A DNA stretch of 45,687 nucleotides, taken from NCBI GenBank assembly GCA_024641025.1, contig JAHEDW010000014.1, positions 1 to 45,687 of the forward strand. Reading direction: 5' to 3'. This document shows, in pieces, positions 1-7,570 of the stretch (position 1 is its first letter; every line of letters begins with the position of its first letter). The translations under genes were made by a program, and so were the position numbers. The notes under the pieces are model-generated. The model worked only from the letters and a program-made list of their open reading frames with translations. It was not told the origin of the DNA and did not search any database. This DNA comes from Gallionella sp. GTDB lineage: Bacteria > Pseudomonadota > Gammaproteobacteria > Burkholderiales > Gallionellaceae.

Positions 1-2
1 GC

Positions 3-83
3 AAGGATATCAGCGGATCTCCGAATGAAGTAGGTTTTATCTTGGATCCGCATGCGTATTTTTTCAATAGTGCTGACCGCTAG
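3..83 (+). CDS. C-terminal tail of a gene cut by the window edge
   Basis: The frame starting at base 3 is open from the window edge to a TAG at 81-83. It reads as about 26 residues ending in FILDPHAYFFNSADR. The other two forward frames close at once. The composition looks like protein, but the piece is too short to identify. It lies 28 bases before the next gene on the same strand, so it could share its operon. Confidence is limited because only the tail is present. Confidence 0.4.
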   Translation, partial: KDISGSPNEVGFILDPHAYFFNSADR

Positions 84-111
84 GTCCGGCCATAACAGTT
101 AGGAGTCAAAC

Positions 112-453
112 ATGCCTGCCTGGCTAATCCCCGTGCTCAAGTCCGTTCTGCCGTATGTAGGTACTATCGTGTCTGCGGCTGCGCCTGTATTTACCAAGAA
201 AAGTGCTGATGCTGCAGCCAATCAGACGATATTGCAGCAACAACAGATCACGGAACTTCAGGCAGCGGCTTCCGAAAACGATGCGCACATAAAGGCTTTG
301 GCAATACAAATGCAAAATACAGTGGAGGCTTTGGAGCAAGGTGTATCACTTGCTGACAAAAGGCATCTGCGTATCATGGTTCTCAGTATCATGGCAATCG
401 TCTTATCCCTGATTTCTCTGGGTGCTGCTTTGTATATTCTGTTTTTGCAGTGA
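112..453 (+). CDS. Small tail-anchored membrane protein, unknown function
   Basis: This is a 113-residue protein that I do not recognise. It has a moderately hydrophobic N-terminus (about residues 3-26), a Gln/Ala-rich stretch at about 38-80 that looks helical and probably forms a coiled coil (QQQQITELQ), and a strong hydrophobic segment at about 87-112 that should cross the inner membrane. An AGGAG sits upstream of the ATG, which supports the start. The next gene follows 13 bases later on the same strand and also ends in a membrane segment, so the two are probably co-transcribed. No catalytic motif is visible. Confidence 0.6.
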   Translation: MPAWLIPVLKSVLPYVGTIVSAAAPVFTKKSADAAANQTILQQQQITELQAAASENDAHIKALAIQMQNTVEALEQGVSLADKRHLRIMVLSIMAIVLSLISLGAALYILFLQ

Positions 454-466
454 TTGCTGAGCATTT

Positions 467-793
467 ATGATAAGTGTATTTGAAGCATCCTCTGGCCTGG
501 ACGCCCACATGATCCTGAACCTTCTCCAACAGCAGGGTATTTCAGGGCGTATCGAAGGGGAATATCTACAGGGCGGCATTGGCGAACTTCAGGCGATGGG
601 ATTTGTGCGTGTGGTCGTCAGCGAAGAAGACCATGCTGCAGCCAAGAGGATTATCGGCGAATGGGAGGCACTTCAGCCTGACCTTGAAGATATCAAACCA
701 GAGGCAAGGACATTTAGTGGAATACAGATTTTCGTTGTAGGAATCCTGGTTGGCGCTTGGCTGATGTACTGGGTATTAAAGGGGTCCTATTAA
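467..793 (+). CDS. DUF2007-type putative signal-transducing protein with C-terminal membrane anchor
   Basis: The 108-residue protein opens with the pattern typical of the DUF2007 family: MISVFEASSGLDAHMILNLL, then a QGI segment, then a beta-strand-like region ending in VRVVVSEEDHAAAKRII. This small alpha/beta domain is annotated as a putative signal-transducing domain, with no defined biochemical activity. After an acidic linker, residues about 84-104 form one hydrophobic segment, so the domain would be tethered to the inner membrane. It follows the upstream membrane protein by 13 bases. The family call rests on residue pattern alone. Confidence 0.7.
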   Translation: MISVFEASSGLDAHMILNLLQQQGISGRIEGEYLQGGIGELQAMGFVRVVVSEEDHAAAKRIIGEWEALQPDLEDIKPEARTFSGIQIFVVGILVGAWLMYWVLKGSY

Positions 794-864
794 GATGAGC
801 TTTTAACCTCATGATTTAGCTCTTCGAAAGAGCATAATGAACATTGAACAATTCAGCTGGGAGC

Positions 865-1770
865 ATGCTTATGGACACATTGCAACTGATCTATAGCAAG
901 TTAAAGGAAATCGCATTGATTCCTTGGTTTTCTATTGCAGATACACAGATCAGTTTGCTTAGCATATTTGGCCTGATCGTTATAATCGTTATCGTCTGGC
1001 GCGTAGGCATTCTTATTGAGCTAGCCATCATCAGAATAGGGCATAGGCAGGACAGGGAGTTTAGCCCAGGTTGGTATGCCTTGAGCCGCATCAGCCGTTA
1101 TGTTGTATGGATAATCGGATTGATCATAGGTTTGGGCTACCTCGGCTTTAGCATGGCAAGCTTTGCGTTGATCGGTGGTGCGATCGGCGTAGGACTGGGA
1201 TTTGGTCTACAGCATGTAATCAGTAATTTTGTAGCAGGTATCATCATTCTGCTTGAAAAGATCATTAAGGTTGGTGATTTTGTTGACTTGCAATCCGGGG
1301 TAATGGGGAAAGTGACTGAAATTAATTTACGTTATACCCGTGTTACCACGACAGACCTGATCGATATCATTGTTCCCAATTCAGAGTTTACCAGCGGCCG
1401 GGTGATCAACTGGACGTTGGGTGAGCGCGAGCGTCGGTTGCATGTGCCGTTCAGCGTTGCCTACGGAGTCGACAAACAAAAGGTAAGAGAGGCTGCCATT
1501 GCAGCAGCACTTGGCGTTTCCGGAACCGACATTGCACAGGGACGCGAGCCTGATGCATGGCTAGTCAAGTTCGGGGAGAGCAGTCTGGACTTCGAGCTGG
1601 TGGTGTGGGTGGGAGCAGATCTGATCGTAACGCCTGCCAAAACGCAGGCAAAGTACTTGTGGGCGATCGAGGATGAGTTAAGGAAGCGACAGATTGAGAT
1701 ACCCTTTCCGCAAAGAGATTTGCATATTCGTTCAGGCGCGCTGGCAGTAACTGTGAACAAGTCTGATTGA
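865..1770 (+). CDS. MscS-family mechanosensitive channel
   Basis: The protein is predicted to be a small-conductance mechanosensitive channel that opens under hypo-osmotic shock. There are three hydrophobic segments in the first ~125 residues. The pore-lining helix region is Gly/Ala rich (GGAIGVGLGFGLQHVISNF), followed by the conserved KVGDFVDL of the MscS beta domain and a mixed C-terminal domain. I chose ATG 865 (301 residues). A TTG at 844 in the same frame and an ATG at 871 are alternatives, and the GGGAG at 859-862 fits 871 about as well. A short hairpin with arms GCTCTT/AAGAGC lies at 819-833 upstream. The first two helices plus beta domain match the compact MscS type, not the large KefA type. 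Confidence 0.88.
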   Translation: MLMDTLQLIYSKLKEIALIPWFSIADTQISLLSIFGLIVIIVIVWRVGILIELAIIRIGHRQDREFSPGWYALSRISRYVVWIIGLIIGLGYLGFSMASFALIGGAIGVGLGFGLQHVISNFVAGIIILLEKIIKVGDFVDLQSGVMGKVTEINLRYTRVTTTDLIDIIVPNSEFTSGRVINWTLGERERRLHVPFSVAYGVDKQKVREAAIAAALGVSGTDIAQGREPDAWLVKFGESSLDFELVVWVGADLIVTPAKTQAKYLWAIEDELRKRQIEIPFPQRDLHIRSGALAVTVNKSD

Positions 1771-1825
1771 TTTACGACCTGACTGAGAAGTTACCCTAAA
1801 CAGACATTGTAAACATCGAAATTTT

Positions 1826-2731
1826 CTAGCTCCTCTCCAAAAACCGTTCAAGGTGTGCAAGGAAAGCGCGTGTCTTGGCGGGTAAATAGCGGCGCATCGG
1901 CGTAACTGCCCACGCAGGTATGGCGGGTAAACACCAATCTGGCAATATCCTTACCAGACGCTTGAGGCGTACATCTTCTGCCACGAAGTGATCTGGCAGT
2001 GCGCCGATACCTGCGCCATCGAGCAGAAGCTGTTGTATCACGTCCATGGAATTCAGGGTGAGCCTTCCTGATGGGATTCCTTCCCAGGTAGCCTTTCCTC
2101 GCATCAACTTCCAGATGACTGGCGTCCCTCGTGCTGACATCAAGCGCACTGCTGAATGTTGTTCCAGTTCGTCAGGCTGTCTCGGTGCCGCATGAAGTGC
2201 GAGATAGATTGGGCTGGCGTAAAGGCCAAAGCTTTGCTCATCTATCTTGCGTGCTACCAATGCCGAATCATTGTCCAATGTACCCATGCGTATCGCAAGG
2301 TCAAAGCGTTCCCCAATCAGGTCTACGCGCCGTGATGTCATATCGAGATCGAGCTGTATCTCGGGAAAGGCCTCAATGAAGGTGGCAAATGCGCGCGAAA
2401 AATTCTGCTTGGCATATTCCCCGGGCATCGAAACGCGCAACCTCCCGCGCGGACGTTCTTCCTGGCTGTGCACGAAATCATTCGTAGTGGCGACTTCTTC
2501 GGCAACGCGCCGGCAACGATCGAGGAACTCCTGCCCGAATTCAGTAAGCGTAAGCCGGCGTGTGGTTCGTAATAGCAGTCGCTGTCCCAATGATGCCTCA
2601 AGATTTGTCATCCGCCGTGAAACCGTGGCCTTGGGCATGCCGAGGTGTTCGGCAGCACGAACCATACTCCCTTGGTCAACAATGGTGACGAACAGGATGT
2701 AATCGTCCGCAGAATTATTCATTTGTTCCAT
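1826..2731 (-). CDS. LysR-family transcriptional regulator
   Basis: The protein has 301 residues, the usual LysR length. A winged helix-turn-helix fills about residues 8-65 (MVRAAEHLGMPKATVSRRM), followed by a substrate-binding domain starting near RGRLRVSMPGEY at about 95. It is transcribed divergently from the FMN reductase-pirin-DoxX operon, which it most likely controls. Two in-frame ATGs are possible, at 2731 and 2722; the second has a GGAAC upstream. An 18-bp perfect palindrome overlaps this start region and could be its own operator. Group II members of this family (DsdC/PA0477-like, controlling oxidoreductases) are the closest in style. The effector is unknown. Confidence 0.9.
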   Translation of the reverse strand: MEQMNNSADDYILFVTIVDQGSMVRAAEHLGMPKATVSRRMTNLEASLGQRLLLRTTRRLTLTEFGQEFLDRCRRVAEEVATTNDFVHSQEERPRGRLRVSMPGEYAKQNFSRAFATFIEAFPEIQLDLDMTSRRVDLIGERFDLAIRMGTLDNDSALVARKIDEQSFGLYASPIYLALHAAPRQPDELEQHSAVRLMSARGTPVIWKLMRGKATWEGIPSGRLTLNSMDVIQQLLLDGAGIGALPDHFVAEDVRLKRLVRILPDWCLPAIPAWAVTPMRRYLPAKTRAFLAHLERFLERS

Positions 2732-2741
2732 ATATGGAACA
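2724..2741. promoter_or_regulatory. 18-bp perfect palindrome at the LysR start, candidate operator
   Basis: TGTTCCATATATGGAACA is perfectly self-complementary. It covers the first ATG of the LysR gene and lies in the divergent intergenic region about 80 bases before the FMN reductase start. Position and symmetry suggest a regulator binding site. If it is an operator, the translation start at 2722 is more plausible than the one at 2731. Confidence 0.45.
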
Positions 2742-2822
2742 GTCTAACTCAATTACACGGATTTATATATCATTTTGAGCTTGTTATGATGCAAACACTT
2801 TATGTCCTTTGAGGAATGAATC

Positions 2823-3362
2823 ATGAAATTATTAGCGTTTGCAGCCAGCAACAGCAAGACATCGATCAACAAGCAATTGGTGATTTATGCCGCCACCTTG
2901 TTAGAGGGTGCTGTAGTTGAAGTGCTTGATCTGAATGATTACGAATTGCCGTTGTTCAGCGTGGATAAAGAGCAGGAGCTAGGCCATCCTGAATTAGCCA
3001 AGGACTTCATGTCAAAAGTTGCAGCCAGCGATGCGGTAATGATCTCTTTTGCCGAGCACAATGGTTCCTACAGTGCAGCCTATAAGAACCTGTTTGATTG
3101 GTGTTCGCGCATCAGTCAAAAAGTATTTCAGGACAAGCCCATGGTCATGCTTTCCACATCACCGGGTGCGCGTGGCGGAGCAAGCGTATTGGCCGCTGCA
3201 ACCGGTTCAGCGCCATTTTTTGCGGGCCATGTCAGAGCAAGTATTTCAATACCGAGTTTTTACGAGAATTTTGATGTTGAACGCGGCACGCTCAGGAATC
3301 AATCGCTAAAGGCTAAATTGGCCGAGGCCGTGAACAGTTTGAAGGAACTTGTACCTGTTTGA
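2823..3362 (+). CDS. NADPH-dependent FMN reductase family protein
   Basis: The 179-residue protein has the flavodoxin-like fold of the NAD(P)H-dependent FMN/quinone reductase (ArsH/YieF/ChrR) family. The phosphate-binding loop is degenerate: AASNSKTSINKQL at about 8-20 in place of GSxRxxSxN. The EHNGSYSAAYKNLFDW stretch at about 78-93 matches the conserved PEYNGS..GALKNAIDW block that contacts FMN. It probably reduces quinones, chromate-like oxidants or free flavin in the cytoplasm. GAGGA precedes the ATG. It heads an operon with a pirin and a DoxX protein, each gap about 30 bases, and is divergent from the LysR gene. The set fits a response to quinone or oxidative stress. Confidence 0.85.
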   Translation: MKLLAFAASNSKTSINKQLVIYAATLLEGAVVEVLDLNDYELPLFSVDKEQELGHPELAKDFMSKVAASDAVMISFAEHNGSYSAAYKNLFDWCSRISQKVFQDKPMVMLSTSPGARGGASVLAAATGSAPFFAGHVRASISIPSFYENFDVERGTLRNQSLKAKLAEAVNSLKELVPV

Positions 3363-3396
3363 ATAATACACTCACATTTGAAATTTAGGAGACAAC

Positions 3397-4263
3397 ATGA
3401 ACACCATTACTCCAGTTGCAATAAATGAATCACGCAGCATCGAGCGCATCATCGAGGGTATTGCCACTTCAGATGGCGCAGGCGTGAAGCTGACTCGCGT
3501 ACTCACGGGAAATTTACAAAAGCGTCTTGATCCCTTCTTGATGCTTGATGCCTTCAGGAGTGACGACCCTGATGACTATATTGCCGGATTCCCGAATCAT
3601 CCGCACCGCGGCTTCGAGACGGTGACCTACATGCTGTCTGGCCATATGCGGCATCGTGATAGCGCAGGGCACGAAGGATTGCTTGAAAATGGCGGTGTGC
3701 AGTGGATGACAGCTGGACGGGGTGTGATTCATTCGGAGATTCCTGAGCAAGAGGATGGAATGATGGAAGGCTTCCAGCTATGGCTCAACCTGCCTGCGAA
3801 GAACAAGATGATGGACCCTTGGTATCGCGATTTCCCCAGTGCTTCAATCCCGGAATATGTCACTCAGCAAGGTGTCAAAGTGAGGGTGATCGCCGGAACC
3901 AGTAATGGGGTTGCAGGAGCAGTTTCACGTGAGATCACCCTGCCTTTGTATCTCGATATTCACCTACCTTCTCGGATTGAATTTTCAACCAAGTTCCCGG
4001 ATACATACAATGCATTTATCTATGTTTACAGCGGCGCGGTGTCGGTCAAAGGAAAACAAGTTGAATCGCATCGAATGGGTATCTTGAGTAATCAATCGGG
4101 AGCCGATGGCGTGACTCTCTCTGCTACAGAAGAATCGCGACTGATCCTGGTCGCAGGAAAGCCGCTCAACGAACCTATTGTTCAGTATGGACCATTTGTC
4201 ATGAATACTCAGCAGGAAATACATCAGGCACTGAGTGACTTCAACAACGGGCAATTTGCCTGA
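3397..4263 (+). CDS. Pirin family protein (cupin, possible quercetinase)
   Basis: The 288-residue bicupin carries the pirin signature FPNHPHRGFETVTYML at about 65-80, with the metal-ligand histidines and a later HSEIPEQ block giving the remaining His/Glu ligands. Bacterial pirins such as YhaK/YhhW bind a metal and some have quercetin 2,3-dioxygenase activity; others act as redox sensors. A pirin C-terminal domain follows. AGGAG lies just before the ATG. The gene sits between an FMN reductase and a DoxX protein. This is a common trio in proteobacteria that respond to electrophiles or quinones, so a redox role is more likely than flavonoid degradation. The substrate cannot be told from sequence. 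Confidence 0.9.
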   Translation: MNTITPVAINESRSIERIIEGIATSDGAGVKLTRVLTGNLQKRLDPFLMLDAFRSDDPDDYIAGFPNHPHRGFETVTYMLSGHMRHRDSAGHEGLLENGGVQWMTAGRGVIHSEIPEQEDGMMEGFQLWLNLPAKNKMMDPWYRDFPSASIPEYVTQQGVKVRVIAGTSNGVAGAVSREITLPLYLDIHLPSRIEFSTKFPDTYNAFIYVYSGAVSVKGKQVESHRMGILSNQSGADGVTLSATEESRLILVAGKPLNEPIVQYGPFVMNTQQEIHQALSDFNNGQFA

Positions 4264-4295
4264 ATAAAATAACATTAAGCACCAAGGAGAATGAC

Positions 4296-4739
4296 ATGGG
4301 CAATACAAATATATTCAAACGGATCTCAGGCAGTATCGCAGAAGTGGTCTCCAAGCCAGTTATCAACACCTTGCTGACTATCGTTGCGAGGGCATTGGCA
4401 TCATTGATCTTCATTGGTGCAGGTTTAAGCAAGTTGGGTGTCGGCTACACGGCTACGCAAGGCTATATGTCCTCAGTAGGTGTTCCCGGTGAACTTCTTC
4501 CTTTGGTGATCGTGCTTGAGCTAGTCGGAGGTTTCGCGTTGCTAATCGGATTTCAAGTCCGTCTGGTTGCATTTCTTCTGGCGGGATTCTGCATAATTTC
4601 AGGGTTTATATTCCACTCAGGCGCAGACCAGATGCAGCAGATCTTGCTGATGAAAAACCTTTCGATGGCAGGTGGCCTGCTTGCATTTACAGTGTTTGGT
4701 GCCGGGCGATTAAGCATAGACGGAGAACACCGGGCATAG
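4296..4739 (+). CDS. DoxX family membrane protein
   Basis: The 147-residue protein has four hydrophobic segments. The first carries the DoxX signature ARALASLIFIGAGLSKL at about 31-47, followed by a loop containing Y/M/S residues, then LLPLVIVLELVGGFALLIG. DoxX family members associate with respiratory or antioxidant enzymes in the inner membrane; the biochemical role is usually unclear. AAGGAG precedes the ATG. It ends the LysR-controlled operon and probably works with the upstream flavin reductase and pirin. Confidence 0.88.
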   Translation: MGNTNIFKRISGSIAEVVSKPVINTLLTIVARALASLIFIGAGLSKLGVGYTATQGYMSSVGVPGELLPLVIVLELVGGFALLIGFQVRLVAFLLAGFCIISGFIFHSGADQMQQILLMKNLSMAGGLLAFTVFGAGRLSIDGEHRA

Positions 4740-4820
4740 TCCTATCAATTTTACTCCGATACAGGCATAGAATATTTGCTGGGGACAGTGCAGTTGTGAT
4801 CTGACCTGTCCGTGTCAGTA

Positions 4821-5336
4821 TCACTCCATTTCCAGATCGTCTGCTACTGCTGCCAGGCCAGCCTTCGCACAAGCTTCATCGGTCAATCCGGAAGGTGCGC
4901 CGCTAACCCCAATGCCGCCCATAATGTTGCCACCGATGTTGATGGGAATTCCACCTGCAGATATTACCAGTTCCTCTATCTTCGGTACGTTGTAAGAACC
5001 CTTGAAGCGATCCTCCATCGCTGAAGTCGGAGAGTTGAATTCCATCGCTGTGTAAGCCTTTTTCATGCTGATGGGTATCGAAACATCCATAGCCAAAGTA
5101 TCGCGCAATACAACTTGAGCATCTCCGCCACGGTCGACTACTGTCACAGTGATCTGGACGCCCTCTTTGCGGCACTTTTCAATCGCCGCTTGGCCAATGC
5201 GCAGCGCGGTATCCAAGGACAGGCGCTTGATATTTACTGTCAGCGGCATACCTGTGCCAGTTGCAGCGAATGCAGGACTGATAAACGCAAAATTAAACAG
5301 GCTTAACGCTGCGACTGCTAGGGCTCTGGTTTTCAT
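4821..5336 (-). CDS. Exported GlcG/HbpS-family protein (heme-binding-like)
   Basis: The chosen start gives 171 residues. An AGGAG ends seven bases before ATG 5336, better than the upstream in-frame ATG at 5360. A signal peptide is clear (KTRALAVAALSLF to SPAFA), so the mature protein is periplasmic. The rest matches the GlcG/HbpS/PduO-C family: LDTALRIGQAAIEKCRK, VTVVDRGGDAQVVLRD, KKAYTAMEF, and the glycine-rich GGIPINIGGNIMGGIGVSG. HbpS binds heme and iron in Streptomyces; proteobacterial members are poorly characterised. It faces the DoxX gene and is divergent from a VIT metal transporter, so an iron or heme connection is plausible but unproven. Confidence 0.85.
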   Translation of the reverse strand: MKTRALAVAALSLFNFAFISPAFAATGTGMPLTVNIKRLSLDTALRIGQAAIEKCRKEGVQITVTVVDRGGDAQVVLRDTLAMDVSIPISMKKAYTAMEFNSPTSAMEDRFKGSYNVPKIEELVISAGGIPINIGGNIMGGIGVSGAPSGLTDEACAKAGLAAVADDLEME

Positions 5337-5358
5337 CTTTGTTCTCCTGTTAAGATTC

Positions 5359-5372
5359 AATCAATATTGATT
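5359..5372. promoter_or_regulatory. 14-bp perfect palindrome upstream of the GlcG-like gene
   Basis: AATCAATATTGATT is perfectly symmetrical and ends 22 bases upstream of the chosen ATG, in the 132-base region between this gene and the divergent VIT transporter. It is AT-rich and operator-like. It does not match the FNR spacing, and I could not find a convincing Fur box. Confidence 0.25.
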
Positions 5373-5468
5373 TCAATCATATTTGTACCTCCACTGTGCC
5401 GTTCCGAAACATAAAAATCAAGAGGCAGTCAGCAAAATAACAGGCTGGCATCAAGTTTAAATATTACA

Positions 5469-6167
5469 ATGGTTTGCATGAGACATGATGAAATGCACAG
5501 GATGCACAGAATCGGATGGCTCCGTGCCGCAGTACTTGGTGCTAACGATGGAATTGTTTCAACCGCCAGTCTTATTCTCGGTGTCGCGGCAGCAGATGCC
5601 GGTACAAAGAGTATTCTGATCGCGGGTGTCGCCGGCCTTGTTGCAGGCGCGATGTCGATGGCTGCCGGCGAATATGTTTCCGTGAGTTCGCAATCAGATA
5701 CCGAGCGCGCAGACTTGGAGCGGGAGCGTAAGGAGTTGGCTTCTGATCCTCAGCATGAACAAGAGGAATTGGCCGCTATCTACATACAACGCGGCCTTGA
5801 TGCGGACCTTGCTGCAGAAGTTTCCAGGCAATTGATGAAGCATGACGCACTCGGTGCACACGCTCGTGACGAGTTGGGCATATCCGAGATATTGACATCA
5901 AAACCAGTACAAGCTGCCATGGCGTCAGCCGCCACGTTTTCGGTAGGTGCCGTCCTGCCTTTACTTGTGGTGCTGATAGTGCCAGTGGCTGTGCTGATGT
6001 GGACAGTTTCGCTCGGTTCATTGCTTTTTCTTGCTCTGTTGGGCTCTCTGGCTGCAAGCGCAGGCGGTTCTTCTATGATGACTTCTGTGCTCAGAGTTAC
6101 CCTTTGGGGGGCCTTGGCGATGGGCTTGACTTCCGGTGTGGGTTATTTGTTTGGAGTAACAGGCTGA
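5469..6167 (+). CDS. VIT/CCC1-family Fe2+/Mn2+ transporter
   Basis: The 232-residue protein has the VIT1/CCC1 pattern. The first membrane segment contains ANDGIVSTASLILGVAAA, the second GAMSMAAGEYVSVSSQ. An acidic cytoplasmic helical loop (ERADLERERKEL, HEQEELAAIY) follows, which binds metal in plant VIT1, and then three C-terminal membrane helices. Members move ferrous iron or manganese out of the cytoplasm, so it may protect against excess Fe(II). No strong ribosome site is visible, and the second in-frame ATG at 5478 is an alternative start. It is divergent from the GlcG/HbpS-like gene. Confidence 0.92.
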   Translation: MVCMRHDEMHRMHRIGWLRAAVLGANDGIVSTASLILGVAAADAGTKSILIAGVAGLVAGAMSMAAGEYVSVSSQSDTERADLERERKELASDPQHEQEELAAIYIQRGLDADLAAEVSRQLMKHDALGAHARDELGISEILTSKPVQAAMASAATFSVGAVLPLLVVLIVPVAVLMWTVSLGSLLFLALLGSLAASAGGSSMMTSVLRVTLWGALAMGLTSGVGYLFGVTG

Positions 6168-6308
6168 GTGATTCCTGCCAATCATGGCTTAGCTAACCAT
6201 CATGGAATAGCATTTGCGGGTCGATGCATATCGGTTGCGGGAAGCACCGATCCGATACAAGCTTGGAAGTCTAGTTGCGTTATCATGTTTAAAAGCAATC
6301 GCCTCATG

Positions 6309-6648
6309 TCACCACCTGATGTGACCATGTCCGCGCCTCAGCTCCCGGTGTTTTTCGCGTTGCTCATTAGTCAGGATGCTATTGATGCGGTTGTGTGCAT
6401 CAACCGAATTGTCCTCCATTTGCCGACACAGATCATCCATCACACTTTATTGCTGTTTGATTGCATTCGAATCCTGCGTGTCCGCGTCATAAAGTTCCTG
6501 AAGCTTATCTTGAGCATCAAACATTTTTCCCATCAGTGGCCACTGATTTTTCCACAATTCTTTCCGGTTCGGCGAAAGAGAAGCTGACAACTACACAGAA
6601 CAACGATGCTGCCAGGATGGTACTGAAAATTCGCAAATGGATTTTCAT
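6309..6648 (-). pseudogene. Broken Spy/CpxP-like (LTXXQ) periplasmic protein
   Basis: The reverse strand reads a signal peptide from ATG 6648 (KIHLRIFSTILAASLF to SFSFA) that runs into a stop after 43 residues. Dropping one base in the T5 run at 6524-6528 restores a frame reading DGKMFDAQDKLQELYDADTQ, interrupted by one TAA at 6447-6449. It then continues DDLCRQMEDNSVDAHNRIN and SILTNEQREKHREL to a stop at 6309. The RINSILTNEQ block is the LTXXQ motif of Spy/CpxP/heavy-metal-sensor proteins. Two lesions, a frameshift and a nonsense codon, imply a dead gene. The opposite-strand frame in the same place has no recognisable content. Confidence 0.72.
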
Positions 6649-6857
6649 AATATTTACCTATTACTCCAAATAATAACGCAATGATTCAGATTGAATCTGA
6701 GGGATAGTGGCGTGAACTTAAGAGTTAGTTGGTGAGAAAACCGCCGGAAGAAAATCACGAGACCGGTATCAGAAGCAGAAAATGGTACCCCTTTTCATTC
6801 GCTATTCATCAACGCGTAAAGAAGTGAGAACCAGTACTTTGAAAATTCTGCTGGGGT

Positions 6858-6871
6858 TTGATATAAATCAA
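6858..6871 (+). promoter_or_regulatory. FNR/ANR-type box upstream of the cytochrome c gene
   Basis: TTGATATAAATCAA matches the FNR consensus TTGAT-N4-ATCAA in every fixed position. A TATTTT at 6893-6898 would place the transcript start near 6906, with the box centred about 41.5 bases upstream. That is the class II activator position. Oxygen-responsive activation of the cytochrome gene is therefore the expectation. Confidence 0.75.
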
Positions 6872-6929
6872 ATTGCTACCTACGTTTAAGCGTATTTTGG
6901 CGATTCTTCATCAAACTAAGGAGATTAAC

Positions 6930-7256
6930 TTGAAAGTTCGTTATGTCATGGCAATTATTGCTGCAATCAGCATTTCTTCGAATGCAAACGCTGCAGATGA
7001 TGGTGAAGCCCTGTTCAACAAAAGTGGCTGTACTTCATGTCATGGCATTGACAAGAAGGTAGTCGGTCCAGCCATGAAAGATGTTGCTGCAAAATATGCC
7101 GGCGACAAGAATGCGCAAGCCCTGCTTGAAAAGAAGGTTCGCAGCGGTGGCTCCGGCTCTTTCCCTAATATGCTCATGCCCATGCCTGCCACACCTGCGT
7201 CAGTCAGCGATGCAAGCATCAAGACCTTGGTGACGTGGATATTGAGCCTTAAATAA
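6930..7256 (+). CDS. Periplasmic monoheme class I cytochrome c (c8/c551-like)
   Basis: I chose TTG 6930 (108 residues) because AAGGAG lies six bases before it. The residues that follow form a signal peptide (KVRYVMAIIAAISISS to NANA). The mature protein of about 85 residues has one heme motif, CTSCH, near its start, then VGPAMKDVAAKYAGD, and a late Met region (NMLMPMPATPASVSD) carrying the sixth heme ligand. Size and pattern fit cytochrome c8/c551, a soluble electron shuttle to terminal oxidases or denitrification enzymes. A perfect FNR box and a good terminator bracket it. It is a natural redox partner for the tetraheme/NrfD operon that ends nearby on the other strand. Confidence 0.93.
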   Translation: MKVRYVMAIIAAISISSNANAADDGEALFNKSGCTSCHGIDKKVVGPAMKDVAAKYAGDKNAQALLEKKVRSGGSGSFPNMLMPMPATPASVSDASIKTLVTWILSLK

Positions 7257-7279
7257 TTTTGATCAATCAGTAATAAAAT

Positions 7280-7302
7280 GGCCGGTGCAAGCCGGCCTTT
7301 TT
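7280..7302 (+). terminator. Rho-independent terminator after the cytochrome c gene
   Basis: Arms GGCCGG and CCGGCC enclose a six-base loop and are followed directly by TTTTT. It starts 24 bases after the cytochrome stop codon. Confidence 0.85.
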
Positions 7303-7494
7303 ATTTGTATTTACAGATGATGCGCTCACCTTGAATTTTCACCGGGGTGATCTGTGACATGCCATGAGCAGAGGGCAACGCATATTCAGCCCTGATTATG
7401 TTTTTCCGCGGCAAGAGCTTGGTTGACACTCACGTGTGATATAAAGCCAGGTGGAAGCGACCAGAACCTTGAACGAACCCTTGCGTCCGAACAT
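7301..7494 (-). pseudogene. Possible remnant of a small exported protein
   Basis: This is weak. On the reverse strand, a signal-peptide-like start at ATG 7494 (FGRKGSFKVLVASTWLYI) can be joined by one-base shifts to VNQALAAEKHNQ and then to AEYALPSAHGMSQITPVKIQ, ending KYK at a stop at 7301-7303. Each piece looks coding, but no piece is long, two shifts are needed, and I do not recognise the family. It fills most of the gap between the cytochrome terminator and the tetraheme gene. Confidence 0.28.
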
Positions 7495-7570
7495 CTGCGG
7501 ATAGTAGTTCCCAGCAAGTCGATTTTGACCACACCCAAAGTATTAGTTTTCGTCACAATTCGGTGTTGTT

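Noticed and set aside
2247-2702. 151-codon plus-strand frame inside the LysR gene
   Set aside because: It is antisense to a clear LysR coding sequence and has an Arg/Ser-rich shadow composition.
4776-4812. GGACAG/CTGTCC inverted repeat between the DoxX and GlcG-like genes
   Set aside because: The loop is more than 20 bases and no T-run follows, so I do not call a terminator.
6168-6587. 139-codon plus-strand frame after the VIT gene
   Set aside because: No ribosome site, no recognisable protein pattern, and it lies antisense to the LTXXQ pseudogene, which has strong family content.
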